Below are positions 35,486-43,943 of a stretch of DNA of 64,000 nt, one piece after another. Within the stretch, counting starts at the first letter, position 1. Each line of letters starts with the position of its first letter. The notes below the pieces were generated by a model that was not told the DNA's origin, did no database searches, and saw only the letters and a list, made by a program, of their open reading frames with translations. The stretch spans positions 248,001-312,000 of the forward strand of contig NZ_JABXGD010000002.1 in the NCBI RefSeq assembly GCF_022627955.1, given 5' to 3'. A program made the position numbers and the translations under genes. The stretch comes from Microbacterium sp. C5A9 (GTDB lineage Bacteria > Actinomycetota > Actinomycetes > Actinomycetales > Microbacteriaceae).

Positions 35486-36586
35486 ATGACGACCATCGAT
35501 CGTGAGGCGACCGTGGCTCCGCTGGAGTTCGCGGTGACGAAGAACCTGAACGCGGCGACTCCGGCGCGTGTCGCCGAGGTACTGGAGGATCCCGGTTTCG
35601 GCGTCGTCTTCACCGATCACATGGTCGACATCTGCTGGTCGGCCAAGGGTGGCTGGCATCGCCCGCGGGTGCAGCCGTACGGCCCCATCCCGCTCGACCC
35701 GGCGGCCTCCGTTCTGCACTACGCGCAGGAGATCTTCGAGGGCATCAAGGCCTACCGCCACGCCGACGGCTCGATCCACACGTTCCGTCCTGATCGCAAC
35801 GCCGCGCGCCTGCAGGCGAGCGCACGCCGACTCGCCCTGCCCGAGCTGCCCACCGAGTACTTCATCCAGTCGCTCCGTGAGCTCGTCGCGGTCGACGGCC
35901 GCTGGGTGCCGTCCGGCGCCGACCAGAGCCTCTACCTGCGGCCCTTCATGTTCGCCAAGGAGGCATTCCTCGGCGTGCGGGCAGCGCAGAAGGTCGCGTA
36001 CTACGTGATCGCGAGCCCTGCGGGCGCGTACTTCAGCGGGGGAGTGAAGCCGGTGCGCATCTGGCTCTCCGAGGACTACGCACGCGCCGGCAAGGGCGGC
36101 ACCGGGAAGGCGAAGACGGGCGGGAACTACGCCTCGAGCCTGCTCGCCCAGAGCGAGGCGTCGGCCCAGGGATGCGATCAGGTCGTGTTCCTGAACGAGC
36201 AGCGCTACGTCGAGGAGCTCGGCGGCATGAACGTCGTGTTCGTGTTCAAGGACGGCCGCGTCGTCACCCCGGAGTCCGACAGCATCCTCGAGGGGATCAC
36301 GCGCGACTCGCTGCTGCAGCTCGCCGAGGACCGCGGCTACACGGTCGAGAAGCGGCCGATCTCGATCGACGAGTGGCGCGAGGGCGTGGCATCGGGCGAC
36401 ATCGTCGAGGTGTTCGCCTGTGGCACCGCTGCCGTCGTGACGCCGATCGGCGCTCTCGTCGGAGAGGGCTTCGACGAGGAGCAGCCGCTCGGCGAGCTGG
36501 CGCTGTCGCTGCGCGAGGAGCTCACCGACATCCAGTACGGCCGCCGCGAGGACAAGCACGGCTGGCTTCTGCGCCTCGACGCCTGA
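35486..36586 (+). CDS. ilvE: Branched-chain amino acid aminotransferase
   Basis: 366 residues, fold-type IV PLP enzyme; the last step for Leu, Ile and Val. Features: YAQEIFEGIKAYRH, LYLRPFMFA, the PLP-binding Lys in AKTGGNYASSL and EVFACGTAAVVTPIG. Normal length for the bacterial type II family. A TAGGCT box about 50 bases upstream suggests its own promoter 60 bases after leuB. Terminator follows at 36603. Confidence 0.95.
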   Translation: MTTIDREATVAPLEFAVTKNLNAATPARVAEVLEDPGFGVVFTDHMVDICWSAKGGWHRPRVQPYGPIPLDPAASVLHYAQEIFEGIKAYRHADGSIHTFRPDRNAARLQASARRLALPELPTEYFIQSLRELVAVDGRWVPSGADQSLYLRPFMFAKEAFLGVRAAQKVAYYVIASPAGAYFSGGVKPVRIWLSEDYARAGKGGTGKAKTGGNYASSLLAQSEASAQGCDQVVFLNEQRYVEELGGMNVVFVFKDGRVVTPESDSILEGITRDSLLQLAEDRGYTVEKRPISIDEWREGVASGDIVEVFACGTAAVVTPIGALVGEGFDEEQPLGELALSLREELTDIQYGRREDKHGWLLRLDA

Positions 36587-36602
36587 GGCCCGAACGATCG
36601 TC

Positions 36603-36641
36603 ACGGACCCCGCTTGCGAACACTGCAAGCGGGGTCCGTTC
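36603..36641 (+). terminator. ilvE terminator
   Basis: 15-bp perfect stem (36603-36617 with 36625-36639), seven-base loop, short T-rich end. Confidence 0.75.
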
Positions 36642-36669
36642 GTCTGCGCGCCCTGGCTAGGCTGGAAGC

Positions 36670-37446
36670 ATGAAGATCGCCCGATTCAGCCATGACGACG
36701 CCATCCTGTTCGGGATCGTCGATGACACCGACCTCGTCGTCCTCTCGGGCGATCCGCTCTTCGCGGGGTACGAGCCCACGGGAGACCGTGTGCCGATCGC
36801 GGACGCGGTGATCCTGGCCCCGGTGATCCCTCGCTCGAAGATCGTCTGCGTGGGGAAGAACTACCACGACCATGCCGCCGAGATGGGCGGAGCGGCCCCC
36901 GAGGAGCCGCTGCTGTTCCTCAAGCCCAACACCGCGGTGATCGGACCCGGCGACGTGATCGTGCGACCCTCGATCTCGGATCAGACCGAATACGAGGGCG
37001 AGCTCGCCGTCGTCATCGGCAAGGTCGCGAAGAACGTCACCAGGGCGGATGCGCTGGACCACGTGCTCGGCTACACGATCGCCAACGACGTGACCGCTCG
37101 CGACCTGCAGCGCAAGGACGGCCAGTGGTCGCGCGCGAAGGGATTCGACACGTTCTGCCCGCTCGGACCGACCATCAGCACGGACTTCGACCCGACGGCC
37201 GCGACGATCGAGACGCGGGTGAACGGGGAAGTACGACAGAAGGCTCCGCTGACCGACATGATCCACTCGGTCGAGGCGATCATCGAGCACGCGTCCGCGG
37301 TGTTCACGCTGTTGCCGGGCGACGTCATCCTCACGGGCACCCCGGCAGGCGTCGGCACGTTCGATGCGGGAGACACCGTCGAGGTCGAGATCACCGGACT
37401 GGGGATCCTGCGCAACACCGTGCGCGACGCCGTGCGGCCGTCATGA
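36670..37446 (+). CDS. Fumarylacetoacetate-hydrolase family enzyme
   Basis: 258 residues of the FAH superfamily, which cleaves C-C bonds or decarboxylates/isomerises 2-oxo acids. Metal ligands appear in EYEGELAVVIG (E-x-E) and TIANDVTARDLQ; the GKNYHDHAAE loop and the end motif GDVILTGTPAGVG are typical. Substrate not identifiable. TAGGCT six bases before the ATG (leaderless). Overlaps the next gene by four bases (ATGA), so an operon with an MFS transporter and a methyltransferase. Confidence 0.85.
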   Translation: MKIARFSHDDAILFGIVDDTDLVVLSGDPLFAGYEPTGDRVPIADAVILAPVIPRSKIVCVGKNYHDHAAEMGGAAPEEPLLFLKPNTAVIGPGDVIVRPSISDQTEYEGELAVVIGKVAKNVTRADALDHVLGYTIANDVTARDLQRKDGQWSRAKGFDTFCPLGPTISTDFDPTAATIETRVNGEVRQKAPLTDMIHSVEAIIEHASAVFTLLPGDVILTGTPAGVGTFDAGDTVEVEITGLGILRNTVRDAVRPS

Positions 37447-38702
37447 GCACCGCCGCTCTGACGGCGACCCAGCAGGCGGCGGTCCAGCGACGCACCGTGC
37501 TGGTGCTGTCGACCGGTCAGGTGCTCGGAGGGATCGCCTTCGGGGCGACGGTGTCTCTCGGAGCCCTGCTCGCGGCCGACCTCTCGGGCAGCGACGCGCT
37601 GTCCGGCCTCGCCACGGCATCGGTCACTCTCGGTGCCGCGCTGTGTGCGATACCGCTCGCACGTCTGGCCGGACGCGTGGGCCGACGGCGTGCTCTCACC
37701 CTCGGCAACCTGTTCGCGCTCGTCGGCATCGCGGTGGTGATCCTGGCCGCATCGCTGCGGCTCTTCCCGATGCTGCTGGTCGGAATCCTCATGATCGGCG
37801 CCGGGAACGCCGGCAACCTGCAGTCGCGATTCGCCGCCACCGACCTCGCAGCGCCGCAGCACCGCGGGCGGGATCTCTCGATCGTGGTGTGGGCCACGAC
37901 GATCGGTGGCGTCGCGGGCCCCCTGCTTCTCGGGCCCGGTGAGATCGTCGGTGAGATCATCGGCATGCCGCCCCAGACGGGGTCGTACGCGTTCTCCTTC
38001 GTCGCCCAGCTCGCGGCGCTCATCCTCTATCTGATCGCGCTGCGGCCGGATCCGCTCCTCGCGGCCCAAGGGCTCGCCACGGCGGCAGCGGCAGCGACCG
38101 GGAAGGTGTTCGCCGACCGGCCGGTCGTGGCCCGGTACGCCATGTTCGCGGTGGCGGGATCGCATGTCGTGATGGCGTCGGTCATGGCCATGACCCCCGT
38201 GCATCTCGCGCACATGGCGCACGGCAGTCACGGGATGGCGCCGACTCCGGCCGACGTCTCCGCCCTCGTCGGGATCACCATCGCACTCCACGTCGGCGGG
38301 ATGTACGCCCTGTCGCCCGTGTTCGGCATCCTCGCGGACCGGTGGGGGCGCCTGCGCGTCGTGCTGCTCGGACAGGTGCTGCTGGGCGGAGCGCTCGCCT
38401 TCGCCGTGTTCGTGAACGATCAGGAGTGGGGAGTGATGGTGGCCCTCATCCTGCTGGGGCTCGGGTGGAGCGCGGCGACCGTCGCGGGTGCGGCGCTTCT
38501 CACGGAATCCAGCGCTCCCGAGCTCCGAACCCGCCGTCAGGGGCGGAGCGATTCGCTGATGAGCCTGTCCGCCGCCGCGGGTGCCGTGCTGGCCGGCGTG
38601 ATCCTGTCGAACTTCCAGTACGCCGGGCTCGGCATCGCGGCGTCCGTGCTGGTGATCGCGATCGTCGTGCTCTCACCGCTCGGGGTCTCGAAGGCGCGAT
38701 GA
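37443..38702 (+). CDS. MFS transporter
   Basis: 419 residues with 12 predicted helices, the loop RLAGRVGRRRALTLGN, and a His/Met-rich stretch (HLAHMAHGSHGM, about residues 255-270) in an outer loop before helix 8. That stretch could bind metal. Start in ATGA overlap with the FAH gene, stop in ATGA overlap with the methyltransferase. Substrate unknown. Confidence 0.85.
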   Translation: MSTAALTATQQAAVQRRTVLVLSTGQVLGGIAFGATVSLGALLAADLSGSDALSGLATASVTLGAALCAIPLARLAGRVGRRRALTLGNLFALVGIAVVILAASLRLFPMLLVGILMIGAGNAGNLQSRFAATDLAAPQHRGRDLSIVVWATTIGGVAGPLLLGPGEIVGEIIGMPPQTGSYAFSFVAQLAALILYLIALRPDPLLAAQGLATAAAAATGKVFADRPVVARYAMFAVAGSHVVMASVMAMTPVHLAHMAHGSHGMAPTPADVSALVGITIALHVGGMYALSPVFGILADRWGRLRVVLLGQVLLGGALAFAVFVNDQEWGVMVALILLGLGWSAATVAGAALLTESSAPELRTRRQGRSDSLMSLSAAAGAVLAGVILSNFQYAGLGIAASVLVIAIVVLSPLGVSKAR

Positions 38703-39463
38703 AGGACTGGGCGGGGACAGGGCGCGCGTACGCCGACTCCTACGCCTCGCTGTGCGTGGGAACGGTGTCCGCGCTGCGTGAGTCTCTGGGCGACCCGGCC
38801 GGGCGCAGACTGCTCGACGTCGGCTCGGGTACAGGTCTTCTCGCCTCGGCGCTGACGGACGCCGGCTGGGACGTGACGGGGTGCGAACCGGAGCCGACGA
38901 TGCGAACCGTGTCGCAGCACGACCATCCTGCGCTCACCGTCCGCGACGGCGCGCTTCCGCATCTGCCGTTCGCCGACGGGTCGTTCGACGCGGTCGTGGC
39001 GAACTTCGTGCTCAACCACGTCGCCGACCCTCGGGCATCGGCGGCCGAGCTCGCGCGAGTCTCCTCCGATCGCCTCGCGGCGACGATCTGGACGACGTCG
39101 CCGACGTGGCTGTGGCGTGAGGTGTGCGAGAGGGCGGGGCTCACGCCCGAGCAGGGGGAGCGCCTGTCGCCGGAGAAGGACTTCGAGCGGACCGTGGGCG
39201 GCTTCGAGGCGATGCTGACCGAGGCGGGGTGGCACGTGAGCGGGGCCATCGACCTCACCTGGACTTGGCACGCCGATCCGACGGCTCTCTGGATATCGGC
39301 CGAGGGTGGCGTCGGGGGAGCAGGCCTGTTCTTCCGCGCGCTCGCGCCCGCGGGGCGCGTCTCGTTCCGTCGCGCATTCGACGCGGTCTGCGCGGAGCGA
39401 TCGGTCGACGGACTCGTGCCGCTGCTGCACTCCGCGGCCGTGGCGGTCGGCAGCCCTCGCTGA
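38699..39463 (+). CDS. SAM-dependent methyltransferase
   Basis: 254 residues, class I fold. Motif I is LLDVGSGTGLLASAL (about residues 38-52), then D/E at the end of strand 2 (GCEPEPTM), DGALPHLPFADGSFDAVVANFVLNH (motif II/post) and ELARVSSD. The substrate is unknown. Last gene of the three-gene operon beginning at 36670, coupled to the MFS by a four-base overlap. Confidence 0.85.
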   Translation: MKDWAGTGRAYADSYASLCVGTVSALRESLGDPAGRRLLDVGSGTGLLASALTDAGWDVTGCEPEPTMRTVSQHDHPALTVRDGALPHLPFADGSFDAVVANFVLNHVADPRASAAELARVSSDRLAATIWTTSPTWLWREVCERAGLTPEQGERLSPEKDFERTVGGFEAMLTEAGWHVSGAIDLTWTWHADPTALWISAEGGVGGAGLFFRALAPAGRVSFRRAFDAVCAERSVDGLVPLLHSAAVAVGSPR

Positions 39464-39551
39464 CCGGGGTCGTCGTGGCGGAGACCTCGCCCGGAGACGT
39501 CGGTCGGGGTCACCGGGGAGGAGGCCCCGCGGCAACTAGAATCGAAGGGCT

Positions 39552-41057
39552 ATGGCTACTCCTCACCCCCTCACCACGACCGCCAGTGGCGCCGACGTCC
39601 GCGTCCGCTTCTGCCCCTCACCGACCGGCCTGCCGCACGTCGGCATGGTCCGCACCGCGCTCTTCAACTGGGCGTACGCCCGCCACACCGGCGGGAAGAT
39701 GGTGTTCCGCATCGAGGACACCGACGCCGCCCGCGACAGCGAGGAGAGCTTCCGTCAGCTCGTCGACGCTCTCACCTGGCTCAAGATCGATTGGGACGAG
39801 GGCGTCGAGGTCGGCGGTCCGCACGCCCCCTACCGTCAGTCCGAGCGCCACGACATCTACCGCGGCGTCATCGAGAAGCTGCTCGCATCGGGCGCGCTCT
39901 ACGAGAGCTATTCGACGGCGGAGGAGATCGACGCGCGCAACGAGGCCGCAGGACGCGCGAAGCAGCTCGGCTACGACAACTTCGATCGCGCTCTGACCGA
40001 TGAGCAGAAGGCGGCGTTCCGCGCCGAGGGGCGTCAGCCCGCACTGCGCCTGCGCGTTCCGGACGAGGACCTGACGTACGTCGACCTCATCCGCGGCGAG
40101 GTGACCTTCCCCGCGGGGTCCTTCCCGGACTTCGTGGTCGTGCGCCCCAACGGCATCCCGCTGTACACGTTCGTGAATCCGGTGGACGATGCGCTCATGG
40201 GCATCACTCACGTGCTCCGCGGCGAAGACCTGATGCCGTCGACCGCGCGTCAGCTCGCCCTCTACGCGGCCCTCATCGAGGCGGGCGTCACCACGTTCGT
40301 ACCGCGCTTCGCGCACATGCCGCTGGTGCTGGGGGAGACCGGCAACAAGAAGCTCTCCAAGCGCGACCCGCAGGCCGATCTGTTCCTGCACCGCGACCGC
40401 GGCTTCATCCACGAGGGTCTGCTGAACTACCTCGCACTGCTCGGCTGGTCGATCGGACCCGACCGCGACGTGTTCTCCCTCGAGGAGTTCACCGAGGCGT
40501 TCGACATCGTGAACGTGAACCCGAACCCGGCCCGCTTCGACCAGAAGAAGGCCGAGTCGATCAACGGCGACCACATCCGCATGCTGGGCGAGAAGGACTT
40601 CGCCGAGCGGACGATCCCGTATCTCGCCGCCGCCGGCCTGTTCGACGAGCCCACGCACGAGCAGCTGGTGACCGCGTTCCGTGTCGCACCCCTGGTGCAG
40701 GAGCGTGTGCAGCTGCTGGGCGAGGTGCCCGGCATGGTCGGCTTCCTCTTCACGGACGACGTCTCGTACGACGCCGACGCGTTGAAGGGGCTGCCCGCCA
40801 ACGCCGCCGAGGTGCTCGATGCCTGCGCCACGGCGCTCGAGCCGGTGTCGGAGTTCACGCCCGAGCGGATCCAGGAAGCTCTCGCCGAGGCTCTGGTCGA
40901 GAAGCTGGAGCTGAAGCCGCGCGTCGCCTACGGGCCTCCGCGCGTCGCGATCACCGGCCGTCGGATCTCGCCGCCGCTGTTCGAGTCGATGGAGTTGCTC
41001 GGCAAGGACGAGTCGCTGCGCCGGCTGCGCGCACTGTCGGAGTTCCTCGCGAACTGA
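39552..41057 (+). CDS. gltX: Glutamyl-tRNA synthetase
   Basis: 501 residues, class I aminoacyl-tRNA synthetase. The HIGH motif is [20 protein letters not shown], and KMSKS appears as [10 protein letters not shown]-terminal anticodon-binding helical domain present. TAGAAT at 39537-39542 ends nine bases before the ATG, giving a leader of only two or three bases. Close downstream lies tRNA-Gln, which in many Actinobacteria is charged with Glu by GltX and then amidated. Confidence 0.95.
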   Translation: MATPHPLTTTASGADVRVRFCPSPTGLPHVGMVRTALFNWAYARHTGGKMVFRIEDTDAARDSEESFRQLVDALTWLKIDWDEGVEVGGPHAPYRQSERHDIYRGVIEKLLASGALYESYSTAEEIDARNEAAGRAKQLGYDNFDRALTDEQKAAFRAEGRQPALRLRVPDEDLTYVDLIRGEVTFPAGSFPDFVVVRPNGIPLYTFVNPVDDALMGITHVLRGEDLMPSTARQLALYAALIEAGVTTFVPRFAHMPLVLGETGNKKLSKRDPQADLFLHRDRGFIHEGLLNYLALLGWSIGPDRDVFSLEEFTEAFDIVNVNPNPARFDQKKAESINGDHIRMLGEKDFAERTIPYLAAAGLFDEPTHEQLVTAFRVAPLVQERVQLLGEVPGMVGFLFTDDVSYDADALKGLPANAAEVLDACATALEPVSEFTPERIQEALAEALVEKLELKPRVAYGPPRVAITGRRISPPLFESMELLGKDESLRRLRALSEFLAN

Positions 41058-41066
41058 GTCTGCTGA

Positions 41067-41102
41067 CAGAGGGAGGGCACCCATCGGTGCCCTCCCTCTG
41101 TC
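41067..41102 (+). terminator. gltX terminator
   Basis: 15-bp perfect stem (41067-41081 with 41086-41100), four-base loop. Between here and the tRNA at 41236 I see no gene. Confidence 0.75.
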
Positions 41103-41235
41103 GTGCACGGCCACATCCTCCCGGGTCGGCACGCTCCCATCGTGGGCGACGCGCCCGGACTGTGCGGGGCGTTTTGGCATTGGGGCAGTGGCTCGGGTAA
41201 GCTTGACTCTCGGTGCGAGGCTCCGGTTTCGCCCT

Positions 41236-41307
41236 TGGGGTATGGTGTAATTGGCAACACGACGGTTTCTGGTTCCGTTATTCTTGGTTCGAGTCCAGGT
41301 ACCCCAG
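41236..41307 (+). tRNA. tRNA-Gln (CTG)
   Basis: Acceptor TGGGGTA pairs with TACCCCA; anticodon loop TTCTGGT holds CTG; T-arm GGTTCGAGTCC. One U-U mismatch closes the anticodon stem. CCA not encoded (the following bases are CAA). Confidence 0.9.
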
Positions 41308-41315
41308 CAAGAACG

Positions 41316-41343
41316 AAACCCGCGGATTTCCGCGGGTTTTCTT
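41316..41343 (+). terminator. tRNA-Gln terminator
   Basis: 10-bp stem (41316-41325 with 41330-41339), ATTT loop, T-rich end. The 168 bases from here to 41507 contain no gene that I can support. Confidence 0.8.
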
Positions 41344-41507
41344 GTTTCTCGGGACGTGCTGGCTCCCTCACTCGTGATCGTCGGATGGCTCCCGTGCCTA
41401 GCAGGAGAACCGTTCATGACGCCATGCCCTTCTCGGAAAAGCCCGCAGCCGCGATGCTCATCCTCAGACGCTCCTCGCCGAGAGCGAGGCGCACGAGGGA
41501 GACAGTG

Positions 41508-42467
41508 ATGGCACTGAGAAGAGTGGTTCCCGGTGAGGAGCCCGGCATCCGCCGCATCCGATCCGGATCGGGATTCCGGTACCTCGATGCCGCGGATCAG
41601 GCGGTGTCGGAGGCGGATCGCGAGCGCATCCACGACCTCGTCGTCCCACCCGCATGGAAGGACGTGTGGATCGCCGCGGATCCGCTCGCGCACATCCAGG
41701 CGGTGGGCACCGACGATGCAGGGCGGCGTCAGTATCTCTACCACCCGCTGTGGCGCACCGGACGGGACCAGAGGAAGTTCGCCAGGGCACTCCGACTGGC
41801 TGCGGCCCTGCCCTCGGCGCGGGCCCAGGTCACGCGGGCGATCAACCAGGAGGGGCTCACTCGCGAGCGGGCACTCGCCGTGGCCTTTCGGCTGCTCGAT
41901 GACGCGGCGCTGCGCATCGGCTCCGAGCGCTACCTCGTGAAGCACGGCAGTCGCGGGCTCAGCACCCTTCGCCGGCACGACGTCCGGGTCGACGGCAGCA
42001 CCGTCGCACTGAGCTTCCCGGCGAAGAGCCGTCAGCTCGCGTCGATCGAGATCACCGACGCGGCTCTCGCCGATGCCCTGTCGGAGTTCGCGGTGGGCGC
42101 CCCCCGCGCACCGTTGCTCGCCTACCGCAAGGGACGGCGTCGGGTGAGGCTCAACTCGGGCGAGGTCAACGACTATCTTCGCCAGGTCACCGGGGCGGCG
42201 TTCACGGCGAAGGACTTCCGCACGCTGCACGGGACCATCCTGGCGGCGGACGCGCTCGCGCGCATCGGACGTCTCGAGACGAAGAACGAGCGACGTCGTG
42301 CCGAGCGCCTCGCCGTGCAGGCCACGGCGTCGGCGCTCGGCAACACCCTCGCGGTCGCGCGGGGGAGCTACATCGACCCTCGGGTGTTCCGGCTGTATGC
42401 GCGCGGTCGGATGCTCGATCTCACGGTGTCGCCCGAGACCGCGATCCGACGGCTCCTGGCGAAGTGA
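41508..42467 (+). CDS. DNA topoisomerase IB
   Basis: 319 residues of the poxvirus-like bacterial type IB topoisomerase family. The N-terminal domain has RYLDAADQAVSEADRERIHDLVVPPAWKDVWIAA. The catalytic core has KFARALRL, AFRLLDDAALRIGSERYL (first Arg), the KDFRTLHG segment (second Arg, His) and SYIDPRVFRLY with the active Tyr. It relaxes supercoils by a 3'-phosphotyrosyl nick. ATG 41508 is used because the frame upstream is tRNA-derived sequence. No operon partner. Confidence 0.88.
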   Translation: MALRRVVPGEEPGIRRIRSGSGFRYLDAADQAVSEADRERIHDLVVPPAWKDVWIAADPLAHIQAVGTDDAGRRQYLYHPLWRTGRDQRKFARALRLAAALPSARAQVTRAINQEGLTRERALAVAFRLLDDAALRIGSERYLVKHGSRGLSTLRRHDVRVDGSTVALSFPAKSRQLASIEITDAALADALSEFAVGAPRAPLLAYRKGRRRVRLNSGEVNDYLRQVTGAAFTAKDFRTLHGTILAADALARIGRLETKNERRRAERLAVQATASALGNTLAVARGSYIDPRVFRLYARGRMLDLTVSPETAIRRLLAK

Positions 42468-42510
42468 CCGCCCACGCCCACCGCGGCGGAACGCGCGGGG
42501 GACAGCCGGG

Positions 42511-43368
42511 TCAGCTCTCGCGCGGGTAGGTGTAGAAGCCCTCGCCGGTGGCGACGCCCAGCTTTCCCTTGTCGATGTACTGCTCCTTGAGGAGCTCGGC
42601 GAAGCGCTGCTGCTTCTCTCCGCCCATGCGCGAGATGTTGTACGCGGTCGTCAGGCCGACGATGTCGTAGATCTCGAACGGCCCGGCGGGGGCACCGGTT
42701 CCGATCCGCCAGGTCGCGTCGATCGCCTCCGGCTCGGCGATCCCGTCGACGAGCAGCTGGGCTCCTGCTTCGAGGAACGGCACCAGCAGCGAGTTCAGCA
42801 GATACCCCGCCTTCTCCTTCTTGATCTGGATCGGAACCATGCCGATCTGCGAGGCGAACTCGACGACGGACTCGTAGACCGCGGGGTCGGTGGCGGGGGT
42901 GCCCATCACCTCGGCGGTGTTGTGAGACCAGATCTCATTGGCGAAGTGGAGTGCGAGGAATCGATCGGGGCGGCCGGTCGACTCGCTCAGTGCACTCGGC
43001 AGGAGCGTGGACGAGTTCGTGGCGAAGATCGTCGTCGCCGGTGCCGCGTCCGCGAGTGTCCGGTAGATGCTCTGCTTCAGCTCGAGGTTCTCGGGGACGG
43101 CCTCGATGATGAGGTCGGCGTCGGCTGCGGCATCCGCGAGGTCCGAGGTGAGACGGATGCGGTCGACCGCCGCCTCGGCGCCTCCGTCGGCTGCGTTCGC
43201 GACGCCATCCGCCACGTAGCGCTGCGCGAGTGCGCGGAACCGCTCGGCAGCACGGTCGAGCGCTGCCTGGTCGATGTCGTAGGCGACGACGTCGAATCCG
43301 TGGAAGGCCGTCTGGAACGCGATCTGCGATCCGAGCACGCCGGTCCCGAGAACGGTGATGTTCTTCAT
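42511..43368 (-). CDS. 3-hydroxyacyl-CoA dehydrogenase
   Basis: 285 residues. The N-terminal Rossmann motif is VLGTGVLGSQIAF (residues 5-17), followed by ADLIIEAVPENLELK and the NSSTLLPS loop; the C-terminal domain has KAGYLLNSLLVPFLEAG and GPFEIYDIVGL. NAD-dependent oxidation of 3-hydroxyacyl-CoA or 3-hydroxybutyryl-CoA. The ATG at 43366-43368 follows a GAAGAAGAG stretch. It is 56 bases downstream of the MarR gene and probably in its regulon. Confidence 0.88.
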   Translation of the reverse strand: MKNITVLGTGVLGSQIAFQTAFHGFDVVAYDIDQAALDRAAERFRALAQRYVADGVANAADGGAEAAVDRIRLTSDLADAAADADLIIEAVPENLELKQSIYRTLADAAPATTIFATNSSTLLPSALSESTGRPDRFLALHFANEIWSHNTAEVMGTPATDPAVYESVVEFASQIGMVPIQIKKEKAGYLLNSLLVPFLEAGAQLLVDGIAEPEAIDATWRIGTGAPAGPFEIYDIVGLTTAYNISRMGGEKQQRFAELLKEQYIDKGKLGVATGEGFYTYPRES

Positions 43369-43424
43369 TTCTCTTCTTCTTCCTCTGTGGCCTTGTGGGC
43401 CGTATCCGGTCTGGTGAGCCGTGG

Positions 43425-43871
43425 TCAGGCTGTGTCGTCGCCCCGGTCGAATCGCTGGAGGTCGTGCGCGAATCGCGACACCTCCGCGTCGGACCACGCG
43501 GCGAGATGGGAGTCGATCACGCCCTGGAGCGCGTCGAGAGTGCTCCGGAAGGCGTCGTCGCCGGCGGGGGTGAGTGCGAGCGGTCGACCGCGGCCGGAGA
43601 GCGGACTGGTCTCCTGCACGAGACCGAGCGAGATCAGTGCGGAGAGCTGGCGCGACACGGTCGAGCGGTTCAGGCGGAACATCTGAGCGATGTCCGTCGA
43701 GCGGATGCCGGGCTCGTCGGCGATCGCCATCACGATCGACTGATCGGTGATGGACAGTCGGGTCTCGCCGGCTCGGGCATCGACCAGGCCCCGGCGGGTG
43801 ATGGCCACGAGCGAGCGCAGCACCGCGGCGCTGTCTTCATGCCGTGCGGTCCCGCCATCTTGGTGTTGCAT
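43425..43871 (-). CDS. MarR-family regulator
   Basis: 148 residues, winged helix: TDQSIVMAIADEPGIRSTDIAQMFRLNRSTVSRQLSALISLGLV, with wing SPLSGRGRPLALTP. It is likely to repress itself and the downstream dehydrogenase. The ATG at 43869-43871 sits inside a perfect GTTGCAT-x-ATGCAAC palindrome, and TAGAGT lies six bases upstream. Confidence 0.9.
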   Translation of the reverse strand: MQHQDGGTARHEDSAAVLRSLVAITRRGLVDARAGETRLSITDQSIVMAIADEPGIRSTDIAQMFRLNRSTVSRQLSALISLGLVQETSPLSGRGRPLALTPAGDDAFRSTLDALQGVIDSHLAAWSDAEVSRFAHDLQRFDRGDDTA

Positions 43872-43907
43872 GATGCAACTCTACGCCTGAAAGTTGCATC
43901 GAGCAAC
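43865..43907 (-). promoter_or_regulatory. Double MarR operator
   Basis: Two near-identical palindromes: GTTGCATGATGCAAC at 43865-43879 and GTTGCATCGAGCAAC at 43893-43907, centres 28 bases apart. The first covers the start codon and the second lies upstream of the -10 box (TAGAGT, 43878-43883). pepN starts 37 bases further on the other strand and may also be affected. Confidence 0.75.
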
Positions 43908-43943
43908 AAGAGGGGAGGGGCGTGCAGGTGACAGGATGGACGC

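Noticed and set aside
39618..42230. 870-codon minus-strand ORF spanning gltX, a tRNA and topoisomerase IB
   Set aside because: It crosses a tRNA and two real genes in antisense; composition is typical of shadow ORFs.
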